From a bacterium (GTDB lineage Bacteria; Planctomycetota; UBA1135; GCA-002686595), in contig JAAETM010000152.1 in the NCBI GenBank assembly GCA_024228395.1, positions 1-64,000 on the forward strand: a stretch of 64,000 bases of DNA, in the 5' to 3' direction. This document shows, piece after piece, positions 26,363-35,780 of the stretch. Position numbers and translations under genes: made by a program. Under the pieces are notes generated by a model. It made no database searches, had not been told where the DNA came from, and was given only the letters and a program-made list of their open reading frames with translations. The number at the start of each line of letters is the position of its first letter. Position 1 is the first letter of the stretch.

Positions 26363-27574
26363 ATGAAAGACCCCCGTCCCGAAGACCTGATTTTCGACTG
26401 GAACGACGACCCCAAACCGGCGTTCAACGTGCAACTGGATGACGAGACCCTGCGTGATGGCCTGCAAAGCCCTTCCGCAAGGGACCCTGAGCTGTCCGAG
26501 AAGATGGAGCTGATCCACCTCATGGAGGATATCGGTATCCACACAGCCGATGTGGGCCTTCCCGGAGCGAGTGAAAAAGCACGCGAACACATCACCGCCC
26601 TCTGCAGGGAAATGACGGACATGAAGATCACGCCCAACGTGGCGTGCCGGACCGTGATCAGCGATATCCAGCCGGCGGCGGACGTGGCCCAAGCATCGGG
26701 TGCGCCCGTAGAGGTTTGCGCATTCATCGGATCCAGCGCGATTCGCCAATACGCGGAAAGCTGGGAGTTGAGCCGTATGGTACGCATGAGCCATGACGCG
26801 GTCGCATTCGCAACCAAGGAAGGTCTACCTTCCATGTTTGTCACCGAGGACACCACCCGCGCCAACCCCGAAACCCTACGCGCCCTATACACAGCGGCTA
26901 TCGACGCAGGATCCAAGCGGATTTGTGTTTGTGACACCTGTGGCCACGTCACACCCTCCGGCGTTCGCAGGTTGATCTCCTTCGTAAAGGACCTGGTAGA
27001 AGAACTCGGAGTCGACGTTGGTATCGACTGGCACGGACACCGCGACCGTGGTTTGGGGCTCGCCAACGCTTTGGCCGCCATCGAAGCAGGAGCCACCCGA
27101 ATCCATGGGTCTGCCATGGGTATTGGAGAGCGCACAGGCAATGTGGAAATGGACCTACTGCTCGTGAATCTCAAGCTCATGGGTTGGTTTGAGGGAGACC
27201 TGAAGAAGCTCCGCGAATATGCCATCAAGTCAGCGGAGTACTTGGATCTACCCTTCCCCAGCAACTACCCCGTGTTTGGGGGAGACGCCTTCGAAACCTC
27301 CACTGGCGTGCACGCTGCCGCAGTGATTAAAGCCTACAAAAAGGGCGATGACTGGCTTGCGGACCTGGTGTATTCCGGAGTGCCCGCTGGCGCTTTTGGC
27401 ATGCAGCAAAACATCTCCGTGGGTCCGATGTCCGGCAAGTCCAATGTGATTTGGGTTCTTGAGCACAGTGGCGTTGAAGCCTCCCAGGACGCAATCGATC
27501 GGGTCCTGGATGCCGCAAAGAACTCCCCTCGGCAATTGACCACCTCTGAGGTGGTCTCCGCCGCAAAGGGATAG
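26363..27574 (+). CDS. LeuA-like / HMG-CoA-lyase-like (DRE-TIM) metalloenzyme
   Basis: 403 residues; catalyses a Claisen-type condensation or cleavage with acetyl-CoA by family. The N-terminal metal/substrate motif is LDDETLRDGLQSP, the metal histidines lie in GIDWHGHRDRGLGLANAL, and MGIGERTGNVEMDL is the isopropylmalate-synthase-like signature. The protein lacks the long LeuA regulatory domain of about 150 residues, although roughly 90 residues follow the barrel motifs. Candidates are 2-isopropylmalate, citramalate or homocitrate synthase; leuB, leuC and leuD are not adjacent. The ATG at 26363 is preferred over a TTG at 26351. Confidence 0.75.
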   Translation: MKDPRPEDLIFDWNDDPKPAFNVQLDDETLRDGLQSPSARDPELSEKMELIHLMEDIGIHTADVGLPGASEKAREHITALCREMTDMKITPNVACRTVISDIQPAADVAQASGAPVEVCAFIGSSAIRQYAESWELSRMVRMSHDAVAFATKEGLPSMFVTEDTTRANPETLRALYTAAIDAGSKRICVCDTCGHVTPSGVRRLISFVKDLVEELGVDVGIDWHGHRDRGLGLANALAAIEAGATRIHGSAMGIGERTGNVEMDLLLVNLKLMGWFEGDLKKLREYAIKSAEYLDLPFPSNYPVFGGDAFETSTGVHAAAVIKAYKKGDDWLADLVYSGVPAGAFGMQQNISVGPMSGKSNVIWVLEHSGVEASQDAIDRVLDAAKNSPRQLTTSEVVSAAKG

Positions 27575-27610
27575 GCTGAAACCAAGAGAACGATCACCCT
27601 TCCAGGGATC

Positions 27611-28642
27611 ATGGCTAGCTCCCACATCATTCTCGTTCACGGGCGTTCCACCAAACCCAGTGCCAGGGAAAAACGACGCTTGGCGTTCAAGGCTCTGTGC
27701 CATGGGGTCGGGCGTGTCAGTGATTCTGCGTTCACGGCACTCGAAGAATCCGATGTGTCGCTCACGCTGGCTTATTATGGCGACATCAGCAATCGGATCT
27801 TGGGGAAGAACCACCATCCCCTGTTGACCGAAAGGGATCCTGAATATGATTGGGTCCCATGCGAGCAGGATGGCTACTACGACGCCTCCCTGAGCGCGTC
27901 CTTTGCCAGGTCCAATGATGAGTTCACCGAAGGGCATTACGCCCAGCTGCTCAAGGATGAAAAAGACAGGCGATTTGTGGATGAGCTCGCTGCTATCGCC
28001 AGCCGCATCGCGGAACCCCTGGGCTTGAACGGCCTGCTTGTGCGCCACTCCTCTCCCGATCTGGGCGCCTATTTTTCGAACCCGAAAATCGGGGAGAAGA
28101 TTCGAGGTCGCGTGCGGGCACCATTGATGAAAGCCCTGCGGGCGGGCGACCGAATTTGCCTGGTTGCGCACAGCATGGGCTGCCTAGTCACTTACGACAC
28201 CCTTTGGCAGATCTCGAGGGATCCGGAATTCCAGGAGCTCCATGCTAGAACGGGGTGTGTTGTGGAGTTGATGCTCACTTTTGGCAACCCCCTCGGCGAG
28301 CCGGGGGTTCGGGCCAACCTGCTCGACTCCCAACTACCCGCCAGTCAACACTTCCCGCGCGGCATCCTGCACAACTGGATCAACATCTCAGCGGAGGACG
28401 ACTACATCGCCCACGACAAGACGGTTGCCGACGACTATCGCGACATGCTCGAGCATGGGCACCTTCATCGCATCATCGATCGCCCCTCCATCTACAATTT
28501 TTGGGTACACCGGCGCCACTCCAACCCACACAAGCTCTACGGATACCTGGATCACCCCGTGGTGGGGGCTGAAATTGCGCGCTGGATCTTGGGGTACAAA
28601 CCAAAAGACCCCGGTCTGCCCCGATCGCTTGCGGGCCGTTGA
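27611..28642 (+). CDS. Predicted alpha/beta hydrolase (lipase-like), function unknown
   Basis: 343 residues. The N-terminal strand IILVHGRST and the nucleophile elbow LVAHSMGCLVTYD (G/A-x-S-x-G type) mark an alpha/beta hydrolase. A C-terminal His could come from the EHGHLHRI or FWVHRRHSNPH region, and acid candidates lie in SAEDDYIAHD. No signal peptide is present, so it is cytoplasmic. It starts 36 bases after the LeuA-like gene on the same strand and may be co-transcribed, but the two functions have no obvious link. Substrate unknown. Confidence 0.7.
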   Translation: MASSHIILVHGRSTKPSAREKRRLAFKALCHGVGRVSDSAFTALEESDVSLTLAYYGDISNRILGKNHHPLLTERDPEYDWVPCEQDGYYDASLSASFARSNDEFTEGHYAQLLKDEKDRRFVDELAAIASRIAEPLGLNGLLVRHSSPDLGAYFSNPKIGEKIRGRVRAPLMKALRAGDRICLVAHSMGCLVTYDTLWQISRDPEFQELHARTGCVVELMLTFGNPLGEPGVRANLLDSQLPASQHFPRGILHNWINISAEDDYIAHDKTVADDYRDMLEHGHLHRIIDRPSIYNFWVHRRHSNPHKLYGYLDHPVVGAEIARWILGYKPKDPGLPRSLAGR

Positions 28643-28711
28643 TCTTCAGCGGCTTCCTTGCGATCTGTGGGAGCGCAGGGGGGGGTGCAGTTCTCGGGGC
28701 AACCTACTGGC

Positions 28712-28930
28712 CTAGCGCGTGGCGACCTTGGACCGTTTTGTCGCCGGGGTGGGATTCGCCACTTTATGGGCAGCCACATAAGCATTATTGTTCGAGCAGG
28801 TAAAGCACTTATGGAAACAGTCGCGCTGCCTAGCCTGACACTGTGATCGGGTCACCTGATGTGCAAATAGGGAAGCCTCCCCGTCAATTCGGGTAGGACA
28901 AACTTGTGCGGTGCCTTTCTTATTGCTCAT
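28712..28930 (-). CDS. Small basic cysteine-rich protein
   Basis: 72 residues, MSNKKGTAQVCPTR... with CQARQRDCFHKCFTC, giving Cys spacing C-x6-C-x3-C-x2-C plus one earlier Cys, and a Lys/Arg-rich tail (PATKRSKVATR). AGGA lies 7 bases before the ATG at 28930. The cysteines could bind zinc or a metal cluster and the tail could bind nucleic acid. No family is assigned with certainty. It shares the strand of the TIM-barrel gene; the 131 bases between them hold nothing recognisable. Confidence 0.45.
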   Translation of the reverse strand: MSNKKGTAQVCPTRIDGEASLFAHQVTRSQCQARQRDCFHKCFTCSNNNAYVAAHKVANPTPATKRSKVATR

Positions 28931-29061
28931 GGACATTCCTGGGCGTGATGCTCACATCACACCGTAGGGGGTGGATGAACCTGATCCGCGAACTACATCG
29001 GTGGATTCCCACACTTCTTGCCCAGTTTTTGAAATTGACGGGATCTCTTTCAACTCACAAA

Positions 29062-29904
29062 TCACGGACCGCTTGCTTCCGCAAGACATCGCAATGCTTC
29101 TTTGGCCGCCCAAGCCCCCCTATGGCTATCCCTGGAGAGCTCAACAGCCGCCATTCCCGAAAAAGCGATCTTGTCCAAAGCTGCCAGAACTGCGGGAAGA
29201 TTGAGGTCCCCACAACCAAACATCACGTGTTCATGGTGGTGGTTGTTGATGTCATCCAGGTGCACGTGGGCTATTTCGCTTCGATGATCCTCGATCGCTT
29301 GCTGGGGGAGAATGTCTTGGGTCACCAGGCAATGACCCACATCCAGGGTCATGCGCAGGGACTCCAAGGACCCGCCCGCTTGGTGCTTTAGTGACGTGTA
29401 CTGATCCACACGTTCGATAAACATGCCTGGTTCTGGCTCGAAGGAAACGGTTACGCCGGTTTGTTTGGCGTGCTCTAGTACTTGAACTAGACCTGCAGCC
29501 AGGCGTTTATGCAACTCATCATCACCAGCGCCCTCACCGCGATCCGCGGCTCCCGACCAAAGGGAAACAATCGAAGCTCCGAGTTCAGCAGCCACGTCGA
29601 TACTGCGTCGGTAAAAGTCGACCCTCCTGGTTCGGTTGGCGACACTGGACGCCAACAGGTTAGGGTCGTGTTTGCGTTGGGGGTCTAGCAAGAAGCGTGC
29701 TCCCGTTTCCACCGCCAGTTGCAGATCCAATTCCTGAGCCAATGTTCGAATTCGGGTGGCCTGCCCTCTCCAATCACCAAATGGATCCAGGTGGGCCACA
29801 TCCAAGGTGATCGCCACGCCCCCATATCCCAATCCCGCGCACAGCTCCAGAGCCTCATCCAAGCGATGATGGGCGAGCCCATTGGTGTTGTAGGCCAAGA
29901 GCAT
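29062..29904 (-). CDS. Sugar phosphate isomerase/epimerase family protein (TIM barrel)
   Basis: 280 residues of the xylose-isomerase-like/AP endonuclease 2 fold. Metal-site motifs are FEPEPGMF (Glu), TLDVGHCLV (Asp and His), HVHLDD (His) and AVELSRDSH (Glu). Members isomerise or epimerise sugars or inositols; the substrate here is not predictable. The ATG at 29904 lies 5 bases after the tatB stop, so the two are co-transcribed. Confidence 0.8.
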   Translation of the reverse strand: MLLAYNTNGLAHHRLDEALELCAGLGYGGVAITLDVAHLDPFGDWRGQATRIRTLAQELDLQLAVETGARFLLDPQRKHDPNLLASSVANRTRRVDFYRRSIDVAAELGASIVSLWSGAADRGEGAGDDELHKRLAAGLVQVLEHAKQTGVTVSFEPEPGMFIERVDQYTSLKHQAGGSLESLRMTLDVGHCLVTQDILPQQAIEDHRSEIAHVHLDDINNHHHEHVMFGCGDLNLPAVLAALDKIAFSGMAAVELSRDSHRGAWAAKEALRCLAEASGP

Positions 29905-29909
29905 GGTGC

Positions 29910-30386
29910 CTAATCCATTTGATCCTTAATGGGGGCTGCTTCCTTGTCCCCGACAAGTTCATCCCCGGTGTCTGAGTCATCCTGATCCTGGGTGGATGTT
30001 GTTTGATCGCTTGTCGTTTCGGGATCAACGCTCTCGGGCGTGTTGTCCACGGTGGATCCGCCAACCTCGATCACGTCCTCAACATCGATGCCGATGCTCT
30101 TGCGCCAATGGGCGACCGGCCCATCCATGAGGCTCTTGCCATCTTGCACGGCTTTCTTGGCTGAAGCGAACTCAGCAATCTCAGGTTCCAGCTCAGCCTT
30201 GACGCGCTTGAACTCCTGCTCGAGTCCAGCCTCGCGCCACATTTCGGTCACAGTCCGGCGCAACTTGGATAACTGCTGAAGGCCGCGCATGACCACCTTG
30301 GGCAGATCCTTCCCAAAGACCATGATCGCGCCCACGAGCACGATGCCCATTTCAGTGAAGTTCAAGAAATTGAAGATAGCTAACAC
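29910..30386 (-). CDS. tatB: Sec-independent protein translocase TatA/TatB-type protein
   Basis: 158 residues from a GTG start. A short membrane helix FTEMGIVLVGAIMVFG is followed by the hallmark FGKDLPKVVMRGLQQLSKLRRTVTEMWRE amphipathic helix, then an acidic, probably disordered tail (TSDQTTSTQDQDDSDTGDE). TatB helps recruit folded proteins with twin-arginine signals to the TatC pore; TatA is the pore former. The Glu in the helix and the long charged tail favour TatB, but tatC and another tatA are not in the window. It lies downstream of the Lpt-like gene on the same strand. Confidence 0.8.
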   Translation of the reverse strand: MLAIFNFLNFTEMGIVLVGAIMVFGKDLPKVVMRGLQQLSKLRRTVTEMWREAGLEQEFKRVKAELEPEIAEFASAKKAVQDGKSLMDGPVAHWRKSIGIDVEDVIEVGGSTVDNTPESVDPETTSDQTTSTQDQDDSDTGDELVGDKEAAPIKDQMD

Positions 30387-30455
30387 GGGAGCAGTTTAGC
30401 GCTTTCTCGCCTGGGTGGGGCCCGGATTGGATGGTTTGACTTGAGTTGTTTGTTC

Positions 30456-33400
30456 TTACCTGCGATCCAGGATACCCAAGCTGCTCGGCTTCCAAGCAAG
30501 CAAGGGCGCGAAATTGAGCCCTATACCCGTGCCGCCCTCGCCCGCATAGCGCGTAACTTCGAGCTCGAGCACGAAATCGTGACTGAAGCGTCGCAGCGTG
30601 AACTCGCTAGCGAGGTTTCCTCCATCCTGAATATTCGTGTAATTGGTCACGCCCAACTCCCACTTCTGGCTGATACGGAAACGCAAGTCCAAGGACGCCG
30701 TTTCGAAGATCCCGCCGCCGGTCTCTTCCCATCCATGTTGGTGGCCGAGCTGCATCAGCAAGCTTTCCGTGGGCTGCACGGCCAAAATTGTGCGTGAGTA
30801 GAGGGTCTTATTACTTTCCAGGTCCTGGCGCAAGTCCTGCTCGAAACCCACCGGAACACTTCCAAATTGAGTGCGCGCGCCACCCAAGAAACGAAGCTGC
30901 TCAGTGTCCGGCAAGGCGCCCTCCCGGTTTATGCGATGGCTCACTGACGCATCGAAATCGAGCCAATGTTTTTGATCGGGACGATGCCAAAGAGAGCGAA
31001 CACCAACCTCAATACGGTCGCCATCCAGAGCATCCTCGACAGAGTCAAACCCCACCAAGCTTCCTCCAGATTGTTCCAAGTCCAGCTCGTGAGCCACTTC
31101 AATCCTCGGGATCAGAGTGTGATAAGCCACCCCAGAGGCCCGGGTGAAAACACCTTGAAGTCGAGCGCCTCCAAATATGGCAAAACGTGAAGGATTGTCT
31201 GTGGGATCAACACCCTTGTCCCAAGCGGTAAAGCGCCCATTCACAAAAGGAGTTAGCTTGGTTCCCCGAATCCCTGTGGGTATGGGTATCTCGATTCGGT
31301 GGTTGGTATCAGCACGCAGGGTTGAGCGCTCACCGAGCCCGTCCGCAACCCCGCCTGCATTCAGGAATTCGTTCTCGAAGCGAGCGTCCCCCTCCCTGCG
31401 GGTCAGGTACTCCATATTAGCAGACGCGCTGTAATTCACTGGAAGATTTCCCATACGGAACAGTTCTGCCAAGCCGCGGAATGCTCCGATCGAAGGCTTG
31501 CGTTCTACCTCAGTCCTAAAATCATCTGACTGAACCTGAACGCGTGCATTAAAGAAGTGGCCATCTCGAGCTTTGCGCCAATGCACATAGCTTTCGCGCT
31601 CTTCGAAGCGTTGGTAGTCCTTTTGGAAGAACTCCGCTTGAACGCCCGCATCCCCTTGTTGGTTGAACACCACGTCCAGCCATTGCCGGTCTCCAAAGGG
31701 ATAGCGGCCACGCGCGTTGATCCAATGCCTAATGGTCGATGTCTCGTTTTCAGGGATGCGGACCATGCCACGGTCGTTTCCATCGTCGGGGATTCCACGT
31801 GCATAAACGTCCAACCAGAACTCCTCTCGGTTTGCACGTTCGCGACCTCTTTCACGGAGTTGCAAACCCAATCCAAGGAGAGGGCCACGGGAACTCAACC
31901 AAGAGCCTTCCACGCGCCAACGCCCGCGAACCTCATCGCTATCGAACTGCAGGGCCGAAGCCAGGACCTTTCCAACAGAACCGATGTCATAGGCCAAGCT
32001 AGTTCCCAAGATCGTTCCGAATCGAGGGGTGTTTTGCAAAGCGATATTCTCAACCGTCGTGACCTCTCCCTGTTCGTTCTCGAAACCTTCAAAACCACCT
32101 TGGCTATCCAAAATCACGTTACGAATCGATGGCATGGGCAATCCCATCCCATTCTGAAAGGCAATGCGGTTGTCCACGGCGGAGAACTTCCAGCGCTGAT
32201 CCTGCCTGGGAAGGAGCCGCAACTTGCCAACTTCAACCACATAGTGGGGTTCCTCGTGATCACAGGAGGTAATGGTGGCCGTATTGGCCCGCAAGGAACC
32301 ATCTGCTTGCGCCACCAGTAGATTGGTTTTGATGCGAAGCTTGTGGTCTTGGTCCCTCAATCTGAGCAGCTTCGAGATCTCCGCCTGTTCCAACCACGCT
32401 TGGCAGCCAGACACATCCGCATATAGCGAATCTGCGCGAACAACCCGGCGGTCCTGAATGGATGCTTCCACATCACCTTCCAGCAAGACGGCTCGCACAT
32501 AGTGAGGTAAATCTTCACTTGCCAAGCTCGCAAGGAAATTCTGGATAAGGTCTGGCCGCGCGGCGTTTGGAACCTCATGGGGTGTCCAATCTGGTCTTTC
32601 TGGCAGGGGCTCTCCCCACAGGGCTGCGCGGCCGAGATCGCGCCATGTTTCCAAATTGATCCACACCATGGCCCAGTTGGATCGGGCCGTCCTGAAATCT
32701 TGAGAGTACGTGGGAGAAACCATAGCAAACATGGTTTCCCCACCGCGCTGAATAGGTTGCAACGAAGCGTATTCCAAGGACCATTCCCCCTTGTCTTGCC
32801 CACCTCGCATCACGCCACGATCTGTTGTGATTAGAAAGTCGTCGAGGTTGGCTTCCAAGCGTTCGGTTTCCAAATAGAACCCATCCAATTCTACCCGAAC
32901 GCGCTTGGTAGAAGTGCCTACCATCAACAGCAAGCTGGGGAGGATGACTAGCTTATCACCTTGTGCCTTGGCCAGGTTCCCATACTCAAGTTCAAAGCCC
33001 CCCTCCGCACGCAGCTCATCCATGGACTGCAAATCCACGTCTCCATCGGTTACAGAACGCAGGTCCCCGTCCAACGTCAGTCGCTGCGCGCTCAGCTTGA
33101 GCGGAGCCCCGGTCAGATCTGATCCGCGGACCAGAACGCTGCCAGTGAACTTCAACAGGTTGGATGTAGCGCTAAGTCGATCTGCCCGGAAGTGACTTTC
33201 TGAAAGTGCCTTTATTCCCTTTTCACCCACAGGCAAGACTGAAAGATTAACATCTAGTTCAGGGTTCTCCGCCAAGAGTTCCGTTTCGGAAATCGAGAGC
33301 GAAGTGGCTGTTATGCGAAAAGGAAGGGCCATTTGAGGAAGCAGACCCGTGGCCACAATCTTGCCGCCCCTTACTGGCTCCACCTTGAATAGTTTGGATT

Positions 33401-35780
33401 CACCATCAAATTTCAAGGACTCCCCAACGGCATCAAGGCGGCGACCACCCGTTTCCATGTAGGCGAACCCCCCGTCGGCACGAAGCGACCGCACTTCCGC
33501 CTTACGCCGACCTTTGACCACCGCCACAGAACCGTCCAGCGTTATAAGTTTGCCAACAATGGTCCGAGTGTTCTCATCGGTGATCCAACTCATATTGGAT
33601 ACGTCTTCCGCTCGAAGAGAGAAAAGACTTGGCTCGCTATCTTCCAATTCGCTCATATCGTTTTGAAGTTCCGACAACTGGCCCTGACCATTCAAATGGA
33701 GGTTCGCGCAAGCCAAACGAATTTGCTCCCCTTCCTCGCCATCCCAGCGAAAGTTTGTCGACCCCTCAGAGAAAATGCGAATCTCTTCGGGTCCCGTTTC
33801 TGGTAGAGCCACATTGACAGCCAAACGATCCGATGAATATTGGAGCTTGCCTTGAGTGGTGTCTAGGCTTGCCTCAACCTGACCGATGCAGACAATTTCA
33901 TCCGGCTTGAGCTGTATCTCCACCGCACTCAAATTCCCTGATAGGACCTCCTTAAAAAAGGAGACGCCCGAGATTAGATCGAGTTCAGCCGGGTTGTTTG
34001 GGGTTCCAAACAAACTAAGGTGTTCATCATCGCGGGCCTGAATACGGTCACACGACATGGACCCCAAGGGGTTTTGCATCGACACTTTCCCCCAGGCGCG
34101 GAATGTGTGGGTATCCCAATCCAGGTCCCGCACTTCATCGGCTCGAATCTCAAGGGGCGTGTTACCCAAGCGGGTCGTGTAAACCCCCGACGCTTGTGGG
34201 AACTTCCAAGCTTCACCCTTCACTTGAAGCATCGCGCCTTGGCTCGCTTCGAAATTAAGGTCACCGTGTTCAGAGCCATGCAACCTTGCTTTTGCGCTTC
34301 CCTCGCATGTCACATCAACCACTTGGTCTTGAGCAGACCAAACGATCGATTCCAAGGCATCGGTTTTCAACCAGGCTTCCCCTTGACTGATGTGAACCCG
34401 TCCCCTCGCCGCAAAGGTTCCTGATTGGTGGAGCCGATCCACCCACAAAGTCAGCTTCTCTCGGAATGTTACCTCGAGGGGGTTTTGCTCCCGGGGAAAC
34501 AAGATGGATCCACCGCCTCGCAATTCAAGTTCCGCCTGCTCTGACTCGCTTTCTTTGTTTTCGGCATGCACGACCATCGGTCCAGAGCCACGAACCTCAA
34601 CCTTGGAGCCTTCACTCTCATCGAACAACAACTCCGCCTTAGGATTGTTTGCAATATGAAGATCGAGAAGCGTACCCACACCCGACTGGACCAAGCGTAC
34701 TCCACTGCCAGAGAAAACATCCTCTCCACGGGTAGCGCGGACCATTCCGGAAGTATCGAGCTGGTCCAAGATGTATTGCCCTGAAGCGTCCTTGGTGACT
34801 CGAAGCGTCAGTCCTTGAGACTCCACCCTCCAGTCGTTTTCGCCGGTGATACTCAACACCCCCCCACCTAATACCCGAAGCTGAAACCGGTCGGTTTCAC
34901 CTTGTTTTGTGTGGGTGAAGTGCAAGGGGGTACCCTTCTCTGTTTTGAATCGAATGGTGTCACCACCTTTCTCTTGGAATTCAAATTCGCCACCCCTTAG
35001 GAAATCGACCTGACCACTAGATCGATCCATGGTCAAGTTCCAGCCCTTGGCATGCAAACCCTGCCCCGTTAGAACAACCGGCTCTTCACCATCTGCTGCA
35101 AAATGATCGAGGTCCGCCGTGGCGCGCATGTTCTGGGCTGTCAGCCGAAAGGGGGCGAGCGCATGTCCAGTTAGAACATCCACCCCCACCTCTCTCATCT
35201 CCAGGTCCTGCTCGCCACCTACATTCTGCACACCTCCACCCTCATCCATATCGAGTTGACCCCGCACCTTCTGCGCCTTGAGAACCATCGTTTCTTCACT
35301 CGTCTGTGCATCTTGAAAGCGAATTTCTACATCGATCATGAGGTAAAAAAGATCGGTCGGATCACCTACTGGCTCGGAGTGCTCCCACTGGATCGATCCG
35401 TCCTTCTTGCCTGTTTCCTCGTTGTAGGTGGAAGTCGAAAAGCCGCCGAAGATGCCAACCACAACGTCGCCGGTTAAGTCATCGATGTGGTCAGGACCTC
35501 GGTATGTTGGAGTCCAACCATCCAGGTTCTTAATGGTGGTTTGACTTTCTGCAGAAGGACCCTCCTGTTCCGAAGTCCCTTCTGTAGAGGACGCATCGGT
35601 GCCTCGATCCGTTTGTTCCGGTTCTCCACCCGCCAGACTATTGGGATTGCGGGGTGGCGTTTCATTTGGGTTGTCCACTTGGGGTTGGCCCTGTGGGTCG
35701 GAATCGCTGCTCTTGTCTAATCTCAGCAACAAGAATAAGCCAGCAGCGAAAAGAAGCGCAAAGATGATGAACTTTCTCAC
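30456..35780 (-). CDS. Giant LPS-transport protein: LptC-like anchor, LptA/OstA-like repeats and LptD-like barrel
   Basis: 1,774 residues. The N-terminus (FIIFALLFAAGLFLLLRL) is a membrane anchor with no clear cleavage site, as in LptC. A Ser/Thr/Pro/Glu-rich linker is followed by roughly 1,000 residues of repeated beta strands alternating with short phrases such as LRADGGFAYMETGGRRL and LTGQGLHAKGWNLTMD, the OstA/LptA pattern of stacked beta-jellyroll turns. From about residue 1170, ITSCDHEEPHYVVEVGKL matches the TxCD..PHY signature of LptD before its barrel, and the last ~500 residues alternate polar and aromatic residues like an outer-membrane barrel (for example WRVEGSWLSSRGPLLGLGL). Its ATG overlaps the kdsC stop. 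Family-level recognition is by eye; the single-chain architecture is the unusual part. Confidence 0.8.
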   Translation of the reverse strand: MRKFIIFALLFAAGLFLLLRLDKSSDSDPQGQPQVDNPNETPPRNPNSLAGGEPEQTDRGTDASSTEGTSEQEGPSAESQTTIKNLDGWTPTYRGPDHIDDLTGDVVVGIFGGFSTSTYNEETGKKDGSIQWEHSEPVGDPTDLFYLMIDVEIRFQDAQTSEETMVLKAQKVRGQLDMDEGGGVQNVGGEQDLEMREVGVDVLTGHALAPFRLTAQNMRATADLDHFAADGEEPVVLTGQGLHAKGWNLTMDRSSGQVDFLRGGEFEFQEKGGDTIRFKTEKGTPLHFTHTKQGETDRFQLRVLGGGVLSITGENDWRVESQGLTLRVTKDASGQYILDQLDTSGMVRATRGEDVFSGSGVRLVQSGVGTLLDLHIANNPKAELLFDESEGSKVEVRGSGPMVVHAENKESESEQAELELRGGGSILFPREQNPLEVTFREKLTLWVDRLHQSGTFAARGRVHISQGEAWLKTDALESIVWSAQDQVVDVTCEGSAKARLHGSEHGDLNFEASQGAMLQVKGEAWKFPQASGVYTTRLGNTPLEIRADEVRDLDWDTHTFRAWGKVSMQNPLGSMSCDRIQARDDEHLSLFGTPNNPAELDLISGVSFFKEVLSGNLSAVEIQLKPDEIVCIGQVEASLDTTQGKLQYSSDRLAVNVALPETGPEEIRIFSEGSTNFRWDGEEGEQIRLACANLHLNGQGQLSELQNDMSELEDSEPSLFSLRAEDVSNMSWITDENTRTIVGKLITLDGSVAVVKGRRKAEVRSLRADGGFAYMETGGRRLDAVGESLKFDGESKLFKVEPVRGGKIVATGLLPQMALPFRITATSLSISETELLAENPELDVNLSVLPVGEKGIKALSESHFRADRLSATSNLLKFTGSVLVRGSDLTGAPLKLSAQRLTLDGDLRSVTDGDVDLQSMDELRAEGGFELEYGNLAKAQGDKLVILPSLLLMVGTSTKRVRVELDGFYLETERLEANLDDFLITTDRGVMRGGQDKGEWSLEYASLQPIQRGGETMFAMVSPTYSQDFRTARSNWAMVWINLETWRDLGRAALWGEPLPERPDWTPHEVPNAARPDLIQNFLASLASEDLPHYVRAVLLEGDVEASIQDRRVVRADSLYADVSGCQAWLEQAEISKLLRLRDQDHKLRIKTNLLVAQADGSLRANTATITSCDHEEPHYVVEVGKLRLLPRQDQRWKFSAVDNRIAFQNGMGLPMPSIRNVILDSQGGFEGFENEQGEVTTVENIALQNTPRFGTILGTSLAYDIGSVGKVLASALQFDSDEVRGRWRVEGSWLSSRGPLLGLGLQLRERGRERANREEFWLDVYARGIPDDGNDRGMVRIPENETSTIRHWINARGRYPFGDRQWLDVVFNQQGDAGVQAEFFQKDYQRFEERESYVHWRKARDGHFFNARVQVQSDDFRTEVERKPSIGAFRGLAELFRMGNLPVNYSASANMEYLTRREGDARFENEFLNAGGVADGLGERSTLRADTNHRIEIPIPTGIRGTKLTPFVNGRFTAWDKGVDPTDNPSRFAIFGGARLQGVFTRASGVAYHTLIPRIEVAHELDLEQSGGSLVGFDSVEDALDGDRIEVGVRSLWHRPDQKHWLDFDASVSHRINREGALPDTEQLRFLGGARTQFGSVPVGFEQDLRQDLESNKTLYSRTILAVQPTESLLMQLGHQHGWEETGGGIFETASLDLRFRISQKWELGVTNYTNIQDGGNLASEFTLRRFSHDFVLELEVTRYAGEGGTGIGLNFAPLLAWKPSSLGILDRR

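Noticed and set aside
28906-29391. Plus-strand frame of 161 residues
   Set aside because: Antisense to the TIM-barrel gene for most of its length and without domain features.
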